A stretch of 15,694 nt of DNA, from positions 1 through 15,694 of the forward strand of contig DAOWCY010000168.1 in NCBI GenBank assembly GCA_030639305.1, written 5' to 3'. The notes beneath the pieces were generated by a model that worked only from the letters and a program-made list of their open reading frames with translations, was not told the DNA's origin and did not search any database. Both the position numbers and the translations under genes were made by a program. Source of the DNA: JAGLQA01 sp023135565 (GTDB lineage Bacteria > Acidobacteriota > Aminicenantia > UBA2199). Below are positions 6,801-15,247 of the stretch, piece after piece. Each line of letters begins with the position of its first letter. The first letter of the stretch is position 1.

Positions 6801-7970
6801 GGTGACCATACCTTTCTTTTCAAGTTTGTTGTAGATAAAAGGTTTAAATAATTCTAAGGCCATCTTTTTGGGAAGTCCACATTGATCCAATTTTAAGGTG
6901 GGATCAACGACTATTACCGACCTACCGGAATAATCGACTCGCTTACCCAACAGGTTTTGCCTGAACCGGCCCTGCTTCCCTTTTAAAGAATCGGACAAAG
7001 ATTTAAGGGGCCGCTTCTGGGAACTCATATAACTTTTATTTCTTTTCTGGTTATCGAAAAGGGCGTCTACAGCTTCCTGCAGCATCCGTTTCTCGTTCTT
7101 AATGATCAATTCGGGGGCTTTTAGATCGAGAAGCCGCTTTAACCTGTTATTGCGGTTTATCACACGGCGGTAAAGATCGTTTAGGTCGGAGGAAGCAAAA
7201 CGTCCGCCGTCTAACCTGACCAGGGGTCTTAAATCGGGGGGAAGCACGGGAATCGTACTCAACACCATCCATTCCGGCCGGTTACCGGAATTGGCGAAGT
7301 CTTCCATCAACTTCAATCGCCTGGCCTGGCTCTTCTTTTTCTGGATCGATTTCTCCACACTGAGGCGTGATTTCAATTCTTCCACCTCTTTAGCGGGGAC
7401 CAACATTTTCAGCAGTTCATAGACAGCTTCAGCTCCCATCCCGGCCCTGAATGAATCCTCACCATACTTATCCAACATTTCGATATACTCTTCCTCGGTA
7501 AGAATTTGTTTATACTTCAAACCGGGGACGTCACCACTATCTATAACGATATAATTCTCAAAGTATACGATATGTTCCAATTGTTTGCCGGTTATCTCTA
7601 ATAGTACGGCTATTCTGGAAGGGACTCCTTTAAAAAACCAGATATGGGCTACCTTCGAATTTAATTCGATGTGCCCCATCCGCTCTCTCCTTACGGAAGA
7701 AAGGGTGACTTCCACACCGCACTTTTCACAAACGATGCCTTTATATTTCAAGCCTTTATACTTACCGCATAAACACCTGAAATCCTGGGTTGGTCCAAAT
7801 ATTTTAGCACAGAATAAGCCGTCTCTTTCAGGTTTAAAGGTACGGTAATTGATGGTTTCAGGTTTGGTAACTTCACCGGATGACCAACCCTTTATCACCT
7901 CGGGAGAAGCAAGACTTATCTTTATTTTACTGTAATTCATTATGTTAACTTCTTTTCCTTGCTTTCTCAT
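3831..7970 (-). CDS. rpoC: DNA-directed RNA polymerase subunit beta'
   Basis: This is the largest catalytic subunit of RNA polymerase, 1379 residues against 1407 in E. coli. The N-terminal zinc ribbon has Cys66, 68, 81 and 84. The catalytic Mg-binding motif NADFDGDQM is at 456-464. The trigger loop region (GEPGTQLTMRTFHIGG) is at 928-943. The second zinc site has Cys817, 892, 899 and 902. About 180 residues after the trigger loop (about 945-1125) correspond to the SI3-type insertion, and GGLPRVTELFEAR at 1132-1144 rejoins the conserved core. I chose the ATG at 7970 because GAGG stands 5 nt upstream of it; the internal ATG at 7940 starts closer to the usual alignment but lacks a well-placed ribosome site. 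The gap to rpoB is 14 nt and holds that ribosome site. No truncation or frameshift is seen. Confidence 0.98.
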   Translation of the reverse strand: MRKQGKEVNIMNYSKIKISLASPEVIKGWSSGEVTKPETINYRTFKPERDGLFCAKIFGPTQDFRCLCGKYKGLKYKGIVCEKCGVEVTLSSVRRERMGHIELNSKVAHIWFFKGVPSRIAVLLEITGKQLEHIVYFENYIVIDSGDVPGLKYKQILTEEEYIEMLDKYGEDSFRAGMGAEAVYELLKMLVPAKEVEELKSRLSVEKSIQKKKSQARRLKLMEDFANSGNRPEWMVLSTIPVLPPDLRPLVRLDGGRFASSDLNDLYRRVINRNNRLKRLLDLKAPELIIKNEKRMLQEAVDALFDNQKRNKSYMSSQKRPLKSLSDSLKGKQGRFRQNLLGKRVDYSGRSVIVVDPTLKLDQCGLPKKMALELFKPFIYNKLEKKGMVTTLRVARSWVEDNRDEIWDALDEVIKEHTVLLNRAPTLHRLGIQAFKPHLVEGNSITLHPLVCPAFNADFDGDQMAVHIPLSLEAQAEAKILMLSTNNILNPANGRPLAVPTQDMVLGFYYLTFTKKNLKGENKIFSSQKDVVHALEQGIIDLNARIRVRFTGEFKNLDDYLLDTQDIANCPVIEIVKKDNRLLETTAGRVLFNQLLPGEVPFINGLLKKKGIENLVYYIYLKLGFEATVETLDKLKEGGFEYATRAGFTISISDLVIPPEKEEIIKKTEKELEQVEKAYKEGSLTAGERHNSIIDKWSRATDEIRETMFAKMRKMSYEGDIINPIFVMSDSGARGSKDQLKQLAGMRGLMAKPSGEILETPITANFKEGLSVLQYFISTHGARKGLADTALKTADAGYLTRKLVDAAVEVIVKEEDCGTMSGMEVSAIIEYGKEIEPLIERIIGRTSLDDIYYPDEPERIIVRAGEEIDEFKSKEIVDSGVLKLKIKSALTCETVSGVCRSCYGRNLSTGKLIELGEAVGIIAAQSIGEPGTQLTMRTFHIGGVASGGEGQTKLLCGFDGKLKFKDLETIEDADGTLIAMNRVGLIQVLDLKNREKALYPVIYGSKILAKDGQKVKKGDILIEWDPYINAILTNEKGKVEFRDLEENISYVQDRDEITGKITTIIIDIKNEKLRDELQPQVVLRDLESNKIKRRYYLPVNAYVTVKNGAEVNAGDVLAKIPSEFAKTKDITGGLPRVTELFEARKPKNPAKMAQIDGTVEYGKLLKGSRKLIIHPFDENVPPDEHNIPRGAFIIVGDGDKVTAGTPLMDGPLNPIDILTVLGEHRLAEYLLKEIQDVYRLQGVAINDKHIEIIIRQMIKWRRIEEVGDTKFIPEQIVEKWGFEDENRKVEEAGGRPAKAKPHLLPVSRAALAYDSFISAAAFQETTRVLTEAAIAGKEDHLKGIKENVTMGRLIPAGTGYDFYQKFEIEEQESFFKTAK

Positions 7971-7984
7971 TTTATCCTCACTCT

Positions 7985-10900
7985 TTAAGATATATTCTGG
8001 ATATTTTCCTTCACGACGCTCTCTTCATATTCCTTCTCATGCTGTACCAACTCGACATTCAGAGCTAAACTTTTCAACTCTTTAAGCAATACATTGAAGG
8101 ATTCAGGCAGTCCCGGGTTAAAATCCATGGTGCCTTTAACAATTGCCGAATATATTTCATTCCTGCCGCTGATATTATCCGATTTAATGGTTAATATCTC
8201 TTGCAGGAGATAAGCCGCTCCATAAGCTTCGAACGCCCAGACCTCCATTTCTCCTACCCGCTGCCCACCGAATTGGGCCTTACCGCCTAAGGGCTGCTGG
8301 GTGATTAAAGAATAGGGGCCGGTAGAACGGGCATGGATTTTATCGTCAACCATATGTTCGAGCTTCATCATATACATAATCCCGACAGTTACCTTATTGG
8401 AGAAACTTTCCCCGCTTATGCCGTCGTACAGCTTAACTTTACCGTCATATGGCAGCCCGGCTTTGTCCATGTAATGTTTCACATCTGCTTCGGTTGCGCC
8501 GTCGAAAACAGGAGTTTCGAAATATAGACTCAATCTCTTACCGGCCATACCCAATATCAATTCGTAGATCTGTCCTACATTCATTCTCGACGGGACGCCT
8601 AAAGGATTCAAGATGATATCGATGGGAGTGCCGTCCTCTAAGAAAGGCATATCCTCTTCCGGGAGTACTTTGGAAACAACTCCTTTGTTACCATGTCTGC
8701 CGGCCATTTTATCACCTACGGATATCTTCCTGTTCACGGCAATTAATACTTTGATGATCTTGATTATACCGGGAGCAAATTCATCTCCTTTCTTCATCTG
8801 GTCGATTTTATCATGTTTTTCATTATTTAGAGATTCTACGTGGAGTTTCGTTTTTGCTTCGATCTCCATAATGGCGTTTTTATCTTCCTCTGAGATATTC
8901 CTCTTTATCTTACGCAGGAAAGCTTCATCTAAGTATTCCAGGTCCTCTTCGGGCAAATGTTCTTCTTTCTTAAATTTCATGCCCTCAAAACTAAAATCAT
9001 TGGCAGCCTTTATATTCTTTAAAAGATTTTTTATCTTCTCGAATTTGTCGGTTATCAATATCTTCTTTTCATCATTAAAATTTCTTTCTAATTTGGCGAT
9101 CTCGATATCATCTATTTCTAAGGATCTGTTCCCTTTTTCCAATCCTCTCCTGGTAAATATCTTAACATCGATTACCGTTCCTTCAACGCCGGGAGGACAA
9201 TAGAGAGAGGTATCTTTGATCTCCGAAGCCTGCTCACCGAAAATGGCTCTTAATAACTTCTCTTCAGGTGAGAGTTGGGTTTCACCTTTAGGGGATACTT
9301 TCCCTACTAAGATTTCACCTGGTTTCACCTTGGCCCCGATCCTAACGATACCGTTTTCATCGAGGTTCTTCAAAATATTTTCCGAAACTCCGGGAATATC
9401 CGCGGTTATTTCCTCTTTACCTAATTTAGTTTCCCTGGCTTCCACCATCTCTTCTACTATATAGATAGAATTAAAAACAGCGCCTTTAACCAATCTTTCA
9501 CTGAGCACGATTGCATCTTCGTAGTTGTAGCCGCGCCAGGGCATAAAAGCAGCGAGGATGTTACGTCCTAAGGCAAGTTCTCCCTTATCGGAAGCGGGCC
9601 CGTCACACAGGACCTGTCCTTTCTTTACCCTGTCCCCGACTTTTACCAGGGGCTTTTGATTGATTAGCGTATTTTGATTGGATCTCCTGAATTTCTTCAT
9701 TTCATATAAATCAGCGCTAATCTCGGTAAAATCTCCCCTATTATCGGTATCTGCTTTCACTATTATCCGCTCAGCATCGACATTCATCACTACACCGTCT
9801 CTTTTACCGGCCATTACGATGCCGGAGTCCTCAACCAATTTGTGTTCCATGCCTGTTCCCACTATGGGGGCTTCAGGGTTTACTAAAGGCACCGATTGAC
9901 GCTGCATATTGGAACCCATTAAGGCCCGGTTGGCATCATCATGAGAGAGGAAAGGGATCAATGAAGCCGATACGGAAACGATCTGCCTGGGAGAGATGTC
10001 TATATATTCTATATCTTGGGGATCGCTGAACAGGTTATCACCGCCGCAGCGGGCAACTACCTTCATGGCAGTAAAATTGCCGCTTTCATCGAGTTTGGCA
10101 TTGGCCTGGGCAATAACAAAACCTTCTTCTTCCCAGGCAGTAAGATAAAAAGGAAAATAATCGAAAAGCGGTAGTTCCTTTTCCCCTGTTTGCTGCTTTT
10201 CCATTTCCTCTTCTAATTCGTTTTCCCTGACAATGTCCTCATACTTAAATTTAGATTTCCCGGGATACCGAATTTTAAAATAATTAATTACCCTGCCGTT
10301 CTCGACTTTCCGGTAAGGGGTTTCGATAAACCCGTAATCATTTACCCGGGCAAAGGTGGTTAAAGAAGATATCAGGCCGATATTGGGACCTTCGGGGGTT
10401 TCGATGGGGCAAATCCTACCGTAGTGAGACGCATGCACATCCCTGACTTCAAACCCGGCTCTTTCCCGGTTTAAACCACCGGGTCCTAAAGCCGATATTC
10501 TCCTTTTATGAGTGGTTTCCGCCAGGGCATTGGTCTGGTCCATAAACTGGGACAGTTGGGATGTACCGAAAAACTCTTTGATGGCCGCAAAAACAGGTTT
10601 GGTGTTTAACAATTCCCTGGGCAGCACCACCGAAATATCGGGAGCATTGGTTATCCGCTCCCTGATGATCTTTTCTAATCTCATCAGGCCGATGCGGAAG
10701 GCATTTTCTACCAACTCGCCCACGCCTCTTATCCTTCTATTGGACAGGTGATCGATATCATCGGTATTCATTTTCCCGGTTCTATCGTACTTCAACTTGA
10801 GGAAATACTTCAGGATTTCAATGATGTCATCTATAGTAAGTACATATGTCTCTTCATTAAAATCCTTTTTCAAGCCTAACTTGATATTTAATTTTAACCG

Positions 10901-12334
10901 TCCAACAGAAGATAAATCATACCTGCGCTCATCTTTCATCATATTTTCAAAGAATTTCTTGGACCCTTCGAGAGTAACGGGTTCCCCGGGTCGCAATTTT
11001 TTAAACACTTCGATAAACGCATCACCCTGGTCTTTTGAGACCTTATCCTCCGCTTCCGCTTCGCTGGGCACTACCACTTTCTCAGTGATTTCGACATCTT
11101 GTTTCTTTTTATCTTTACGCAGGGTAAAAGCCATCATAGGGCCAAATTCTTCCTCATCGCTCTCCGGGAAAAAGACCTGGAAGTCTAAATTCCTCTTGCG
11201 CAGCTTCTTGATTTGCGTGGTGCCGATGGGTTCATTGAATTTTAGCACATTTTCGTGATCGGTGGCCGAATATATATCTTCCAAAGTTTCGATATCGATG
11301 GGGAGATAATCGATCCCCATTTTTTCTAAGTCCTTAAAATGCTTAATCATAAGCTTGGCGCCGGTAGGTAACACCTCTTTTCCCTGGGAATTAAGAACCG
11401 GGGCAGATAATTTCCCGTCCTTTAAAAGCCTGGAATTGTGAAAATAGAAAACTCCATTCTCAACTTTGGCGGGTATTATAGTATAGAATTTTTTCATGAT
11501 ATCTATATCATCCACCAACCCCATGGCTTTTAAAAAGGTGGTCACATTGACTCTTTTGGTTTTCTTATCTAACCTGACCTGCAGTAAGTTCAATTTCTCT
11601 TCAAACTCGATCCAGGCGCCGCGGGAGGGTATTATTTTAGCAGTGTATTCGCCCCGCGATTTCCCGGCCAAAAAGTACACACCGGGCGACCTTTGCAATT
11701 GAGATACCACCGCCCTTTCGGTCCCGTTTATGATGAAAGTGGCCCGTTCGGTTATAAAGGGGATTTCACCGAAAAATATTTCCTGCTCTTTTACGTCCCT
11801 GATAACCTTTTTACCCTTTTTGTCTTCGCCATACAGGGCCAGTCTGAGCACCACTTTCAAGGGGATCGAATAATCGAACCCTTTATCGAGAGCCTCTTCC
11901 GGTGTGTAGCGAATATTTAACCTGACTTTATCCCCACACTGGGAGCAAGTTTTGTTTTCCACCGTGCCCCTACTGATGCATTCGGGACATACGGAATCGA
12001 TGCCGGTTTCTACTTTCGAACTCAAAAGAGAACCGCATTTCTTGCAGAAAGGTTTAGAGTTTTCCACCCCTTCTAAGCTGCCGCATTTGCAGGACCAATC
12101 TCCCAGGGAGTAAGAATCGAAAGATAGAATAGCCGTCTCCTTAAAATCGGATATGGGGAAAATCGACTTGAAAGCAGCCTGGATTCCTTTACTCTTTCTC
12201 TGTTCCGGCAGTTCATCTATCTGCAAAAAAGAACTGTAAGACCTTTTCTGGATTTCCAACAAATCGGGGATTTCGATAGGTGTTGTAATCTTAGAGAAAC
12301 TTATCCTATCTATATACCTACTTTTTTCTTGCAT
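7985..12334 (-). CDS. rpoB: DNA-directed RNA polymerase subunit beta, with Cys-rich insertion
   Basis: This is the second catalytic subunit of RNA polymerase, 1449 residues against 1342 in E. coli. Conserved blocks are intact: FPISDF (59-64), INGTERAVVSQL (202-213), the rifampicin region (588-616, with Asp599, His609 and Ser614 matching E. coli 516, 526 and 531), the NYEDA motif (937-941), GDKMAGRHGNKG (1207-1218) and the C-terminal GEMEVWAFEAYGAAY. Much of the extra length sits in an N-terminal insertion at about 80-137 with eight cysteines (82, 84, 97, 100, 116, 119, 130, 133), probably two zinc sites. A charged, coiled-coil-like insertion lies at about 1075-1185, where other phyla also vary. 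A GAGGG ribosome site precedes the ATG. The 57-nt gap to rplL is the largest between protein genes in the block and shows no hairpin terminator. Confidence 0.98.
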   Translation of the reverse strand: MQEKSRYIDRISFSKITTPIEIPDLLEIQKRSYSSFLQIDELPEQRKSKGIQAAFKSIFPISDFKETAILSFDSYSLGDWSCKCGSLEGVENSKPFCKKCGSLLSSKVETGIDSVCPECISRGTVENKTCSQCGDKVRLNIRYTPEEALDKGFDYSIPLKVVLRLALYGEDKKGKKVIRDVKEQEIFFGEIPFITERATFIINGTERAVVSQLQRSPGVYFLAGKSRGEYTAKIIPSRGAWIEFEEKLNLLQVRLDKKTKRVNVTTFLKAMGLVDDIDIMKKFYTIIPAKVENGVFYFHNSRLLKDGKLSAPVLNSQGKEVLPTGAKLMIKHFKDLEKMGIDYLPIDIETLEDIYSATDHENVLKFNEPIGTTQIKKLRKRNLDFQVFFPESDEEEFGPMMAFTLRKDKKKQDVEITEKVVVPSEAEAEDKVSKDQGDAFIEVFKKLRPGEPVTLEGSKKFFENMMKDERRYDLSSVGRLKLNIKLGLKKDFNEETYVLTIDDIIEILKYFLKLKYDRTGKMNTDDIDHLSNRRIRGVGELVENAFRIGLMRLEKIIRERITNAPDISVVLPRELLNTKPVFAAIKEFFGTSQLSQFMDQTNALAETTHKRRISALGPGGLNRERAGFEVRDVHASHYGRICPIETPEGPNIGLISSLTTFARVNDYGFIETPYRKVENGRVINYFKIRYPGKSKFKYEDIVRENELEEEMEKQQTGEKELPLFDYFPFYLTAWEEEGFVIAQANAKLDESGNFTAMKVVARCGGDNLFSDPQDIEYIDISPRQIVSVSASLIPFLSHDDANRALMGSNMQRQSVPLVNPEAPIVGTGMEHKLVEDSGIVMAGKRDGVVMNVDAERIIVKADTDNRGDFTEISADLYEMKKFRRSNQNTLINQKPLVKVGDRVKKGQVLCDGPASDKGELALGRNILAAFMPWRGYNYEDAIVLSERLVKGAVFNSIYIVEEMVEARETKLGKEEITADIPGVSENILKNLDENGIVRIGAKVKPGEILVGKVSPKGETQLSPEEKLLRAIFGEQASEIKDTSLYCPPGVEGTVIDVKIFTRRGLEKGNRSLEIDDIEIAKLERNFNDEKKILITDKFEKIKNLLKNIKAANDFSFEGMKFKKEEHLPEEDLEYLDEAFLRKIKRNISEEDKNAIMEIEAKTKLHVESLNNEKHDKIDQMKKGDEFAPGIIKIIKVLIAVNRKISVGDKMAGRHGNKGVVSKVLPEEDMPFLEDGTPIDIILNPLGVPSRMNVGQIYELILGMAGKRLSLYFETPVFDGATEADVKHYMDKAGLPYDGKVKLYDGISGESFSNKVTVGIMYMMKLEHMVDDKIHARSTGPYSLITQQPLGGKAQFGGQRVGEMEVWAFEAYGAAYLLQEILTIKSDNISGRNEIYSAIVKGTMDFNPGLPESFNVLLKELKSLALNVELVQHEKEYEESVVKENIQNIS
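11924..12097 (-). other. Predicted double zinc-ribbon insertion within RpoB
   Basis: These codons specify RpoB residues 80-137, between the conserved SYSLGD and the RYTPEEALDKG segment that aligns with E. coli beta. The insertion holds one CxC and three CxxC pairs (82/84, 97/100, 116/119, 130/133), a spacing expected for two four-Cys zinc sites. It lies in the beta1/protrusion side of the subunit. I recall similar Cys-rich stretches in Acidobacteriota RpoB, but could not align them here. Confidence 0.7.
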
Positions 12335-12391
12335 TCTTATCCCTCATATTTTTATATTTTTTAGTTCTAAAATATCTCATCCACTACTTTA

Positions 12392-12775
12392 TTATTTTAT
12401 CTCTATTTCTGCTCCTACTTCCTCGAACTTCTTCTTGATTTCCTCGGCCTCTTCTTTAGAGACTCCTTTCTTTACTTCACCAGGGGCGGCATCCACTACA
12501 GCTTTTGCTTCTTTTAAACCGAGATCGGTGACTTCGCGCACCGCTTTGATTACATTAATCTTCTTGGGTCCAACACTCTTTAATATAATGTCAAATTCTG
12601 TTTTTTCTTCAGCTTCTTCGGCTGCTGCCGCGGGAGCAGCGGCGCCTGCGGGCATTGCCGCCATTTCAGCTTTGATTCCATACCTATCCTCGAATTCCTT
12701 GATATAATCAGCGAGCTCAAGTACAGTTAACGTGTCCAGATGTTTAAAAAAATCTTCCTTTTTGATTTCAGCCAT
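12392..12775 (-). CDS. rplL: 50S ribosomal protein L7/L12
   Basis: This stalk protein binds L10 as dimers and recruits translational GTPases. Its 127 residues show the classic layout: an N-terminal dimerisation helix pair (about 1-35), an Ala/Pro-rich flexible hinge (about 39-57) and the globular C-terminal domain (about 58-127) with KVIKAVREVTDLGLKEAK and the conserved EAEEIKKKFEEVGA near the end. A GAGGAG site lies 8 nt before the ATG. The start follows the rplJ stop by only 5 nt, consistent with coupled synthesis of L10 and L7/L12. Confidence 0.98.
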   Translation of the reverse strand: MAEIKKEDFFKHLDTLTVLELADYIKEFEDRYGIKAEMAAMPAGAAAPAAAAEEAEEKTEFDIILKSVGPKKINVIKAVREVTDLGLKEAKAVVDAAPGEVKKGVSKEEAEEIKKKFEEVGAEIEIK

Positions 12776-12780
12776 TATTT

Positions 12781-13317
12781 TTACTCCTCTTTTTCTTTTT
12801 TATCTTTTAAATTTTTCATTAGAATCAACATGTTTCTCAGGGGTGCGGCAATTGACATACCGAATTTTTTCAAAGGCATAGACATCGACAGGACCAGTTT
12901 GGCCATTAATTGGTCTTTTCCCGGCAGCGTGGCCACATACTTAACCTTCGCTTTATCGGCAAAAACGCCTTCTATAAAACCTGCTTTCAACTCTACGCTT
13001 TGATACTCTTTTTCCGATTCTACGAGAACTTTTGCCACACCGACAAAATTTTCATCCGCATATGCTACGGCAATGGGCCCTTTAAAAAGGTCCCGGCCAA
13101 ACCCTGTTTTGTTCTCTTTTTCGAAATATTTTATCGCCAGTCTATTTTTAATCACTTTTACGTCGGCATCGAGAGCTTTGACTTTCTCTCTTATCTCGCT
13201 CATTTGCGGTACGGTCAGCCCTCTATAATCGAAGAGATAGACCCCGTTCTTGGAAAAAATATTTCCCAATTCTTCTACTTCCTGTTTTTTTCTTTCAAGT
13301 ATCTTTTCACTAACCAC
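12781..13317 (-). CDS. rplJ: 50S ribosomal protein L10
   Basis: L10 anchors the L7/L12 dimers to the 23S rRNA at the base of the GTPase stalk. This copy has 178 residues. FDYRGLTVPQMSEIREK (29-45) and VKVIKNRLA (53-61) are characteristic of the rRNA-binding domain. The C-terminal helix that binds L7/L12 would be the lysine-rich end (about 150-178). The start is GTG, fixed by a perfect AGGAGG 6 nt upstream. The gap to rplA is 15 nt, so there is no room for the long L10 leader seen in some bacteria; any autoregulatory site would have to lie within the rplA coding sequence. Confidence 0.97.
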   Translation of the reverse strand: MVSEKILERKKQEVEELGNIFSKNGVYLFDYRGLTVPQMSEIREKVKALDADVKVIKNRLAIKYFEKENKTGFGRDLFKGPIAVAYADENFVGVAKVLVESEKEYQSVELKAGFIEGVFADKAKVKYVATLPGKDQLMAKLVLSMSMPLKKFGMSIAAPLRNMLILMKNLKDKKEKEE

Positions 13318-13323
13318 GAGGAA

Positions 13324-13329
13324 CCTCCT
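13324..13329 (-). promoter_or_regulatory. Ribosome binding site fixing the rplJ GTG start
   Basis: A perfect AGGAGG on the minus strand stands 6 nt before the GTG at 13317. No ATG at the N-terminus is as well placed, so GTG is taken as the start. Confidence 0.75.
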
Positions 13330-13332
13330 ATG

Positions 13333-14028
13333 CTATTTCTCAAACGCTTGTATGTTTAACCTGACGGAAGGACTCATTGTAGAACTCAGATAGACCGAAT
13401 GAACATACTTACCTTTTAACGAAGCCGGTTTTGCCTTTAATACAGCCATCACGAAATCTCTAATATTGTCGGCAATTTGCTCTTTTTCAAAGGACATTTT
13501 CCCAATGGCGGAATTGATAATTCCTGTTTTGTCCACTCTATACTCGATCCTTCCTTTTTTGATCTCAGCCACCGTTTCGCTAATATTAAAAGTAACGGTG
13601 CCGGCTTTGGGACTGGGCATCAAACCTTTGGGACCCAATATTTTCCCCAGCCTGCCCACAAGCTTCATCATATCCGGGGTGGCAATCAAGACTTCAAAGT
13701 CGAACCAATTTTCCTTCTGGATTTTCTGTACGATTTCCTCGCCGCCCACAACATCGGCGCCGGCGTCTTCCGCTTCTTTCTGTTTCTCACCGGCGGCTAT
13801 TACCAGCACTCTTTTTACTTTCCCGGTGCCGTGGGGCAAAACGACCGTTCCTCTTACCATTTGATCCGGGTACTTGGGATCCACTCCTAACCTGATGGCA
13901 AGGTCCACCGATTCATCGAACTTTGTCGTTTTAATTTCTTTTAACAAAGCAAGAGCTTCATCCACCGGGTACTCCCTGTCTTCGATCTTCTCTTTTGCTG
14001 TGTTATAGTTTTTACTTTTATTAGCCAT
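13333..14028 (-). CDS. rplA: 50S ribosomal protein L1
   Basis: L1 binds 23S rRNA at the mobile L1 stalk and helps release tRNA from the E site; in many bacteria it represses its own operon. This 231-residue copy is of normal length. DQMVRGTVVLPHGTGK (55-70) and GPKGLMPSPKAGTVT (132-146) are diagnostic. Its ATG shares one base with the rplK stop (TAATG), so translation of L11 and L1 is probably coupled. No separate L1-binding leader was identified; the nusG-rplK gap is only 10 nt. Confidence 0.98.
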   Translation of the reverse strand: MANKSKNYNTAKEKIEDREYPVDEALALLKEIKTTKFDESVDLAIRLGVDPKYPDQMVRGTVVLPHGTGKVKRVLVIAAGEKQKEAEDAGADVVGGEEIVQKIQKENWFDFEVLIATPDMMKLVGRLGKILGPKGLMPSPKAGTVTFNISETVAEIKKGRIEYRVDKTGIINSAIGKMSFEKEQIADNIRDFVMAVLKAKPASLKGKYVHSVYLSSTMSPSVRLNIQAFEK

Positions 14029-14474
14029 TATAGTGTCTCCAGTCCCATACTCCTTGCCGTGCCTTTAATGATGCTCATCGCTTGCCCCAGGTCGTTGGTG
14101 TTCAGATCGGGCAACTTAATCTTCGCAATATCTTCTATTTGTTTATCGGTTAGTTTACCTACTTTATTCTTGTTGGGCTCACCGGAACCTTTCATGATCC
14201 CGGCTGCCTTCTTTAATAAATAAGAGGCCGGAGGTGTCTTAAGGATCATTGTAAACGTCTTATCCTGGTGTACCAGTACTTCAGCGGGTACGATCATGCC
14301 GTCTTCCATTTTAGCTGTCGCTTTATTAAACTGGTTCACAAAATCCATTATATTCAGCCCGTGCTGGCTCAATGCCGGTCCTACCGGGGGTGCGGGCGTC
14401 GCTTTACCGGCGGGTAACTGTAGTTTAAAACTGGTTACGACTTGTTTCTTTTTCTTTTTCTTTGCAACTGCCAT
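14028..14474 (-). CDS. rplK: 50S ribosomal protein L11
   Basis: L11 sits at the GTPase-associated centre of 23S rRNA. The protein has 148 residues. The N-terminal domain carries PAGKATPAPPVGPALSQHG (21-39), the proline-rich segment typical of L11, and the C-terminal rRNA-binding domain covers about 75-148. A short extra tail before the domain contains six consecutive lysines (5-10), encoded by alternating AAG and AAA. A GGAG site precedes the ATG. It shares one base with rplA. Confidence 0.98.
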   Translation of the reverse strand: MAVAKKKKKKQVVTSFKLQLPAGKATPAPPVGPALSQHGLNIMDFVNQFNKATAKMEDGMIVPAEVLVHQDKTFTMILKTPPASYLLKKAAGIMKGSGEPNKNKVGKLTDKQIEDIAKIKLPDLNTNDLGQAMSIIKGTARSMGLETL

Positions 14475-14484
14475 CGCGAAACTC

Positions 14485-15012
14485 CTATATTTTTTCTACC
14501 TGTAAAAAATCGAGATCCACAGGGGTCGGTCTGCCAAAAATCGTAACTGTGACTTTTAGTAAGTTCTTCTCTTCGGAAACCGACTCTACTACACCATTGA
14601 AGTTCAGGAAAGGACCATCTATAATCTTGACGGCCTCACCTACTTCGAAATGATACTTCGGTTTGGGCGTTACCTGGGTGGTTTCGATGTGTTTCAAAAT
14701 CGTAGCAACCTCTCTTTCCGAGAGCGGTTTGGGCTTTTTGCCTGCTCCTACGAAACCGGTCACCTTGGGGGTATTCCTGACAAAATACCAGTTTTTATCG
14801 TTCATTACCATTTCAACCAGGATATACCCGGGAAAAGACCTTTTTTCGCTGACTACCTTTTTACCGTCTTTTATTTCGATAACATTTTCTTTGGGGATGA
14901 CCATCCCGGTGATCTGCTGGTCCATTTTATATTTTTTAATCTTTTCCTCGAGGGCTTTTACCACGAATTCCTCGGCGCCTGAGAACACATGAATGATGTA
15001 CCACTTCTTCAT
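14485..15012 (-). CDS. nusG: Transcription termination/antitermination protein NusG
   Basis: NusG binds the beta' clamp helices of elongating RNA polymerase and links it to Rho or to the ribosome. The protein has 175 residues: an N-terminal NGN domain (about 1-110), with WYIIHVFSGAE at 4-14 and the conserved FPGYILVEM at 60-68, then a KOW domain (about 122-175), with GEAVKIIDGPF at 125-135. Both domains look intact, and there is no large insertion between them. It begins 12 nt after secE and ends 10 nt before rplK, the usual secE-nusG-rplK order. Confidence 0.98.
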   Translation of the reverse strand: MKKWYIIHVFSGAEEFVVKALEEKIKKYKMDQQITGMVIPKENVIEIKDGKKVVSEKRSFPGYILVEMVMNDKNWYFVRNTPKVTGFVGAGKKPKPLSEREVATILKHIETTQVTPKPKYHFEVGEAVKIIDGPFLNFNGVVESVSEEKNLLKVTVTIFGRPTPVDLDFLQVEKI

Positions 15013-15024
15013 AACTACCGGACC

Positions 15025-15234
15025 TTACCTGAACATACTCTTTATCAGTTCAAACACATGGTAAAATACATAATCGGCGGCAAATAAATATACCCCGAAA
15101 ATTAACGAAGATACAAGTACAGCGATCGTTGTCTTCTGCAGGTCGGGGCGAGAAGGCCAGGTAACTTTCTTCAATTCGCCTTTTATTTCAACCAGGTAAT
15201 TCCTGATCCTTGTAAATATATTTTCTTTTTTCAT
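15025..15234 (-). CDS. secE: Preprotein translocase subunit SecE
   Basis: SecE clamps the SecY channel in the inner membrane. This is the short single-helix form, 69 residues. The conserved amphipathic motif ELKKVTWPSR lies at 20-29 and is followed by one transmembrane segment (about 36-58). No strong ribosome binding site precedes the ATG, which lies 13 nt after the tRNA-Trp gene, so it may depend on processing of the tRNA from the shared transcript. Confidence 0.96.
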   Translation of the reverse strand: MKKENIFTRIRNYLVEIKGELKKVTWPSRPDLQKTTIAVLVSSLIFGVYLFAADYVFYHVFELIKSMFR

Positions 15235-15247
15235 TTTATTTTCAAAG

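Noticed and set aside
8613..9203. Plus-strand open frame of 196 codons, Ser- and Phe-rich
   Set aside because: It lies wholly antisense to rpoB, over the charged insertion. Its composition is what the complement of Lys/Glu-rich coding gives, and no ribosome site or family signature is seen.
12335..12391. Internal terminator or promoter between rplL and rpoB
   Set aside because: The 57-nt gap is AT-rich, but has no hairpin and no convincing -35/-10 pair.
13318..13332. L10 leader or attenuator before rplJ
   Set aside because: The gap is only 15 nt and is taken up by the ribosome binding site, so there is no space for a leader structure.
13466..13890. Two long plus-strand open frames opposite rplA
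   Set aside because: They are shadows of the well-supported L1 gene and resemble no known protein.
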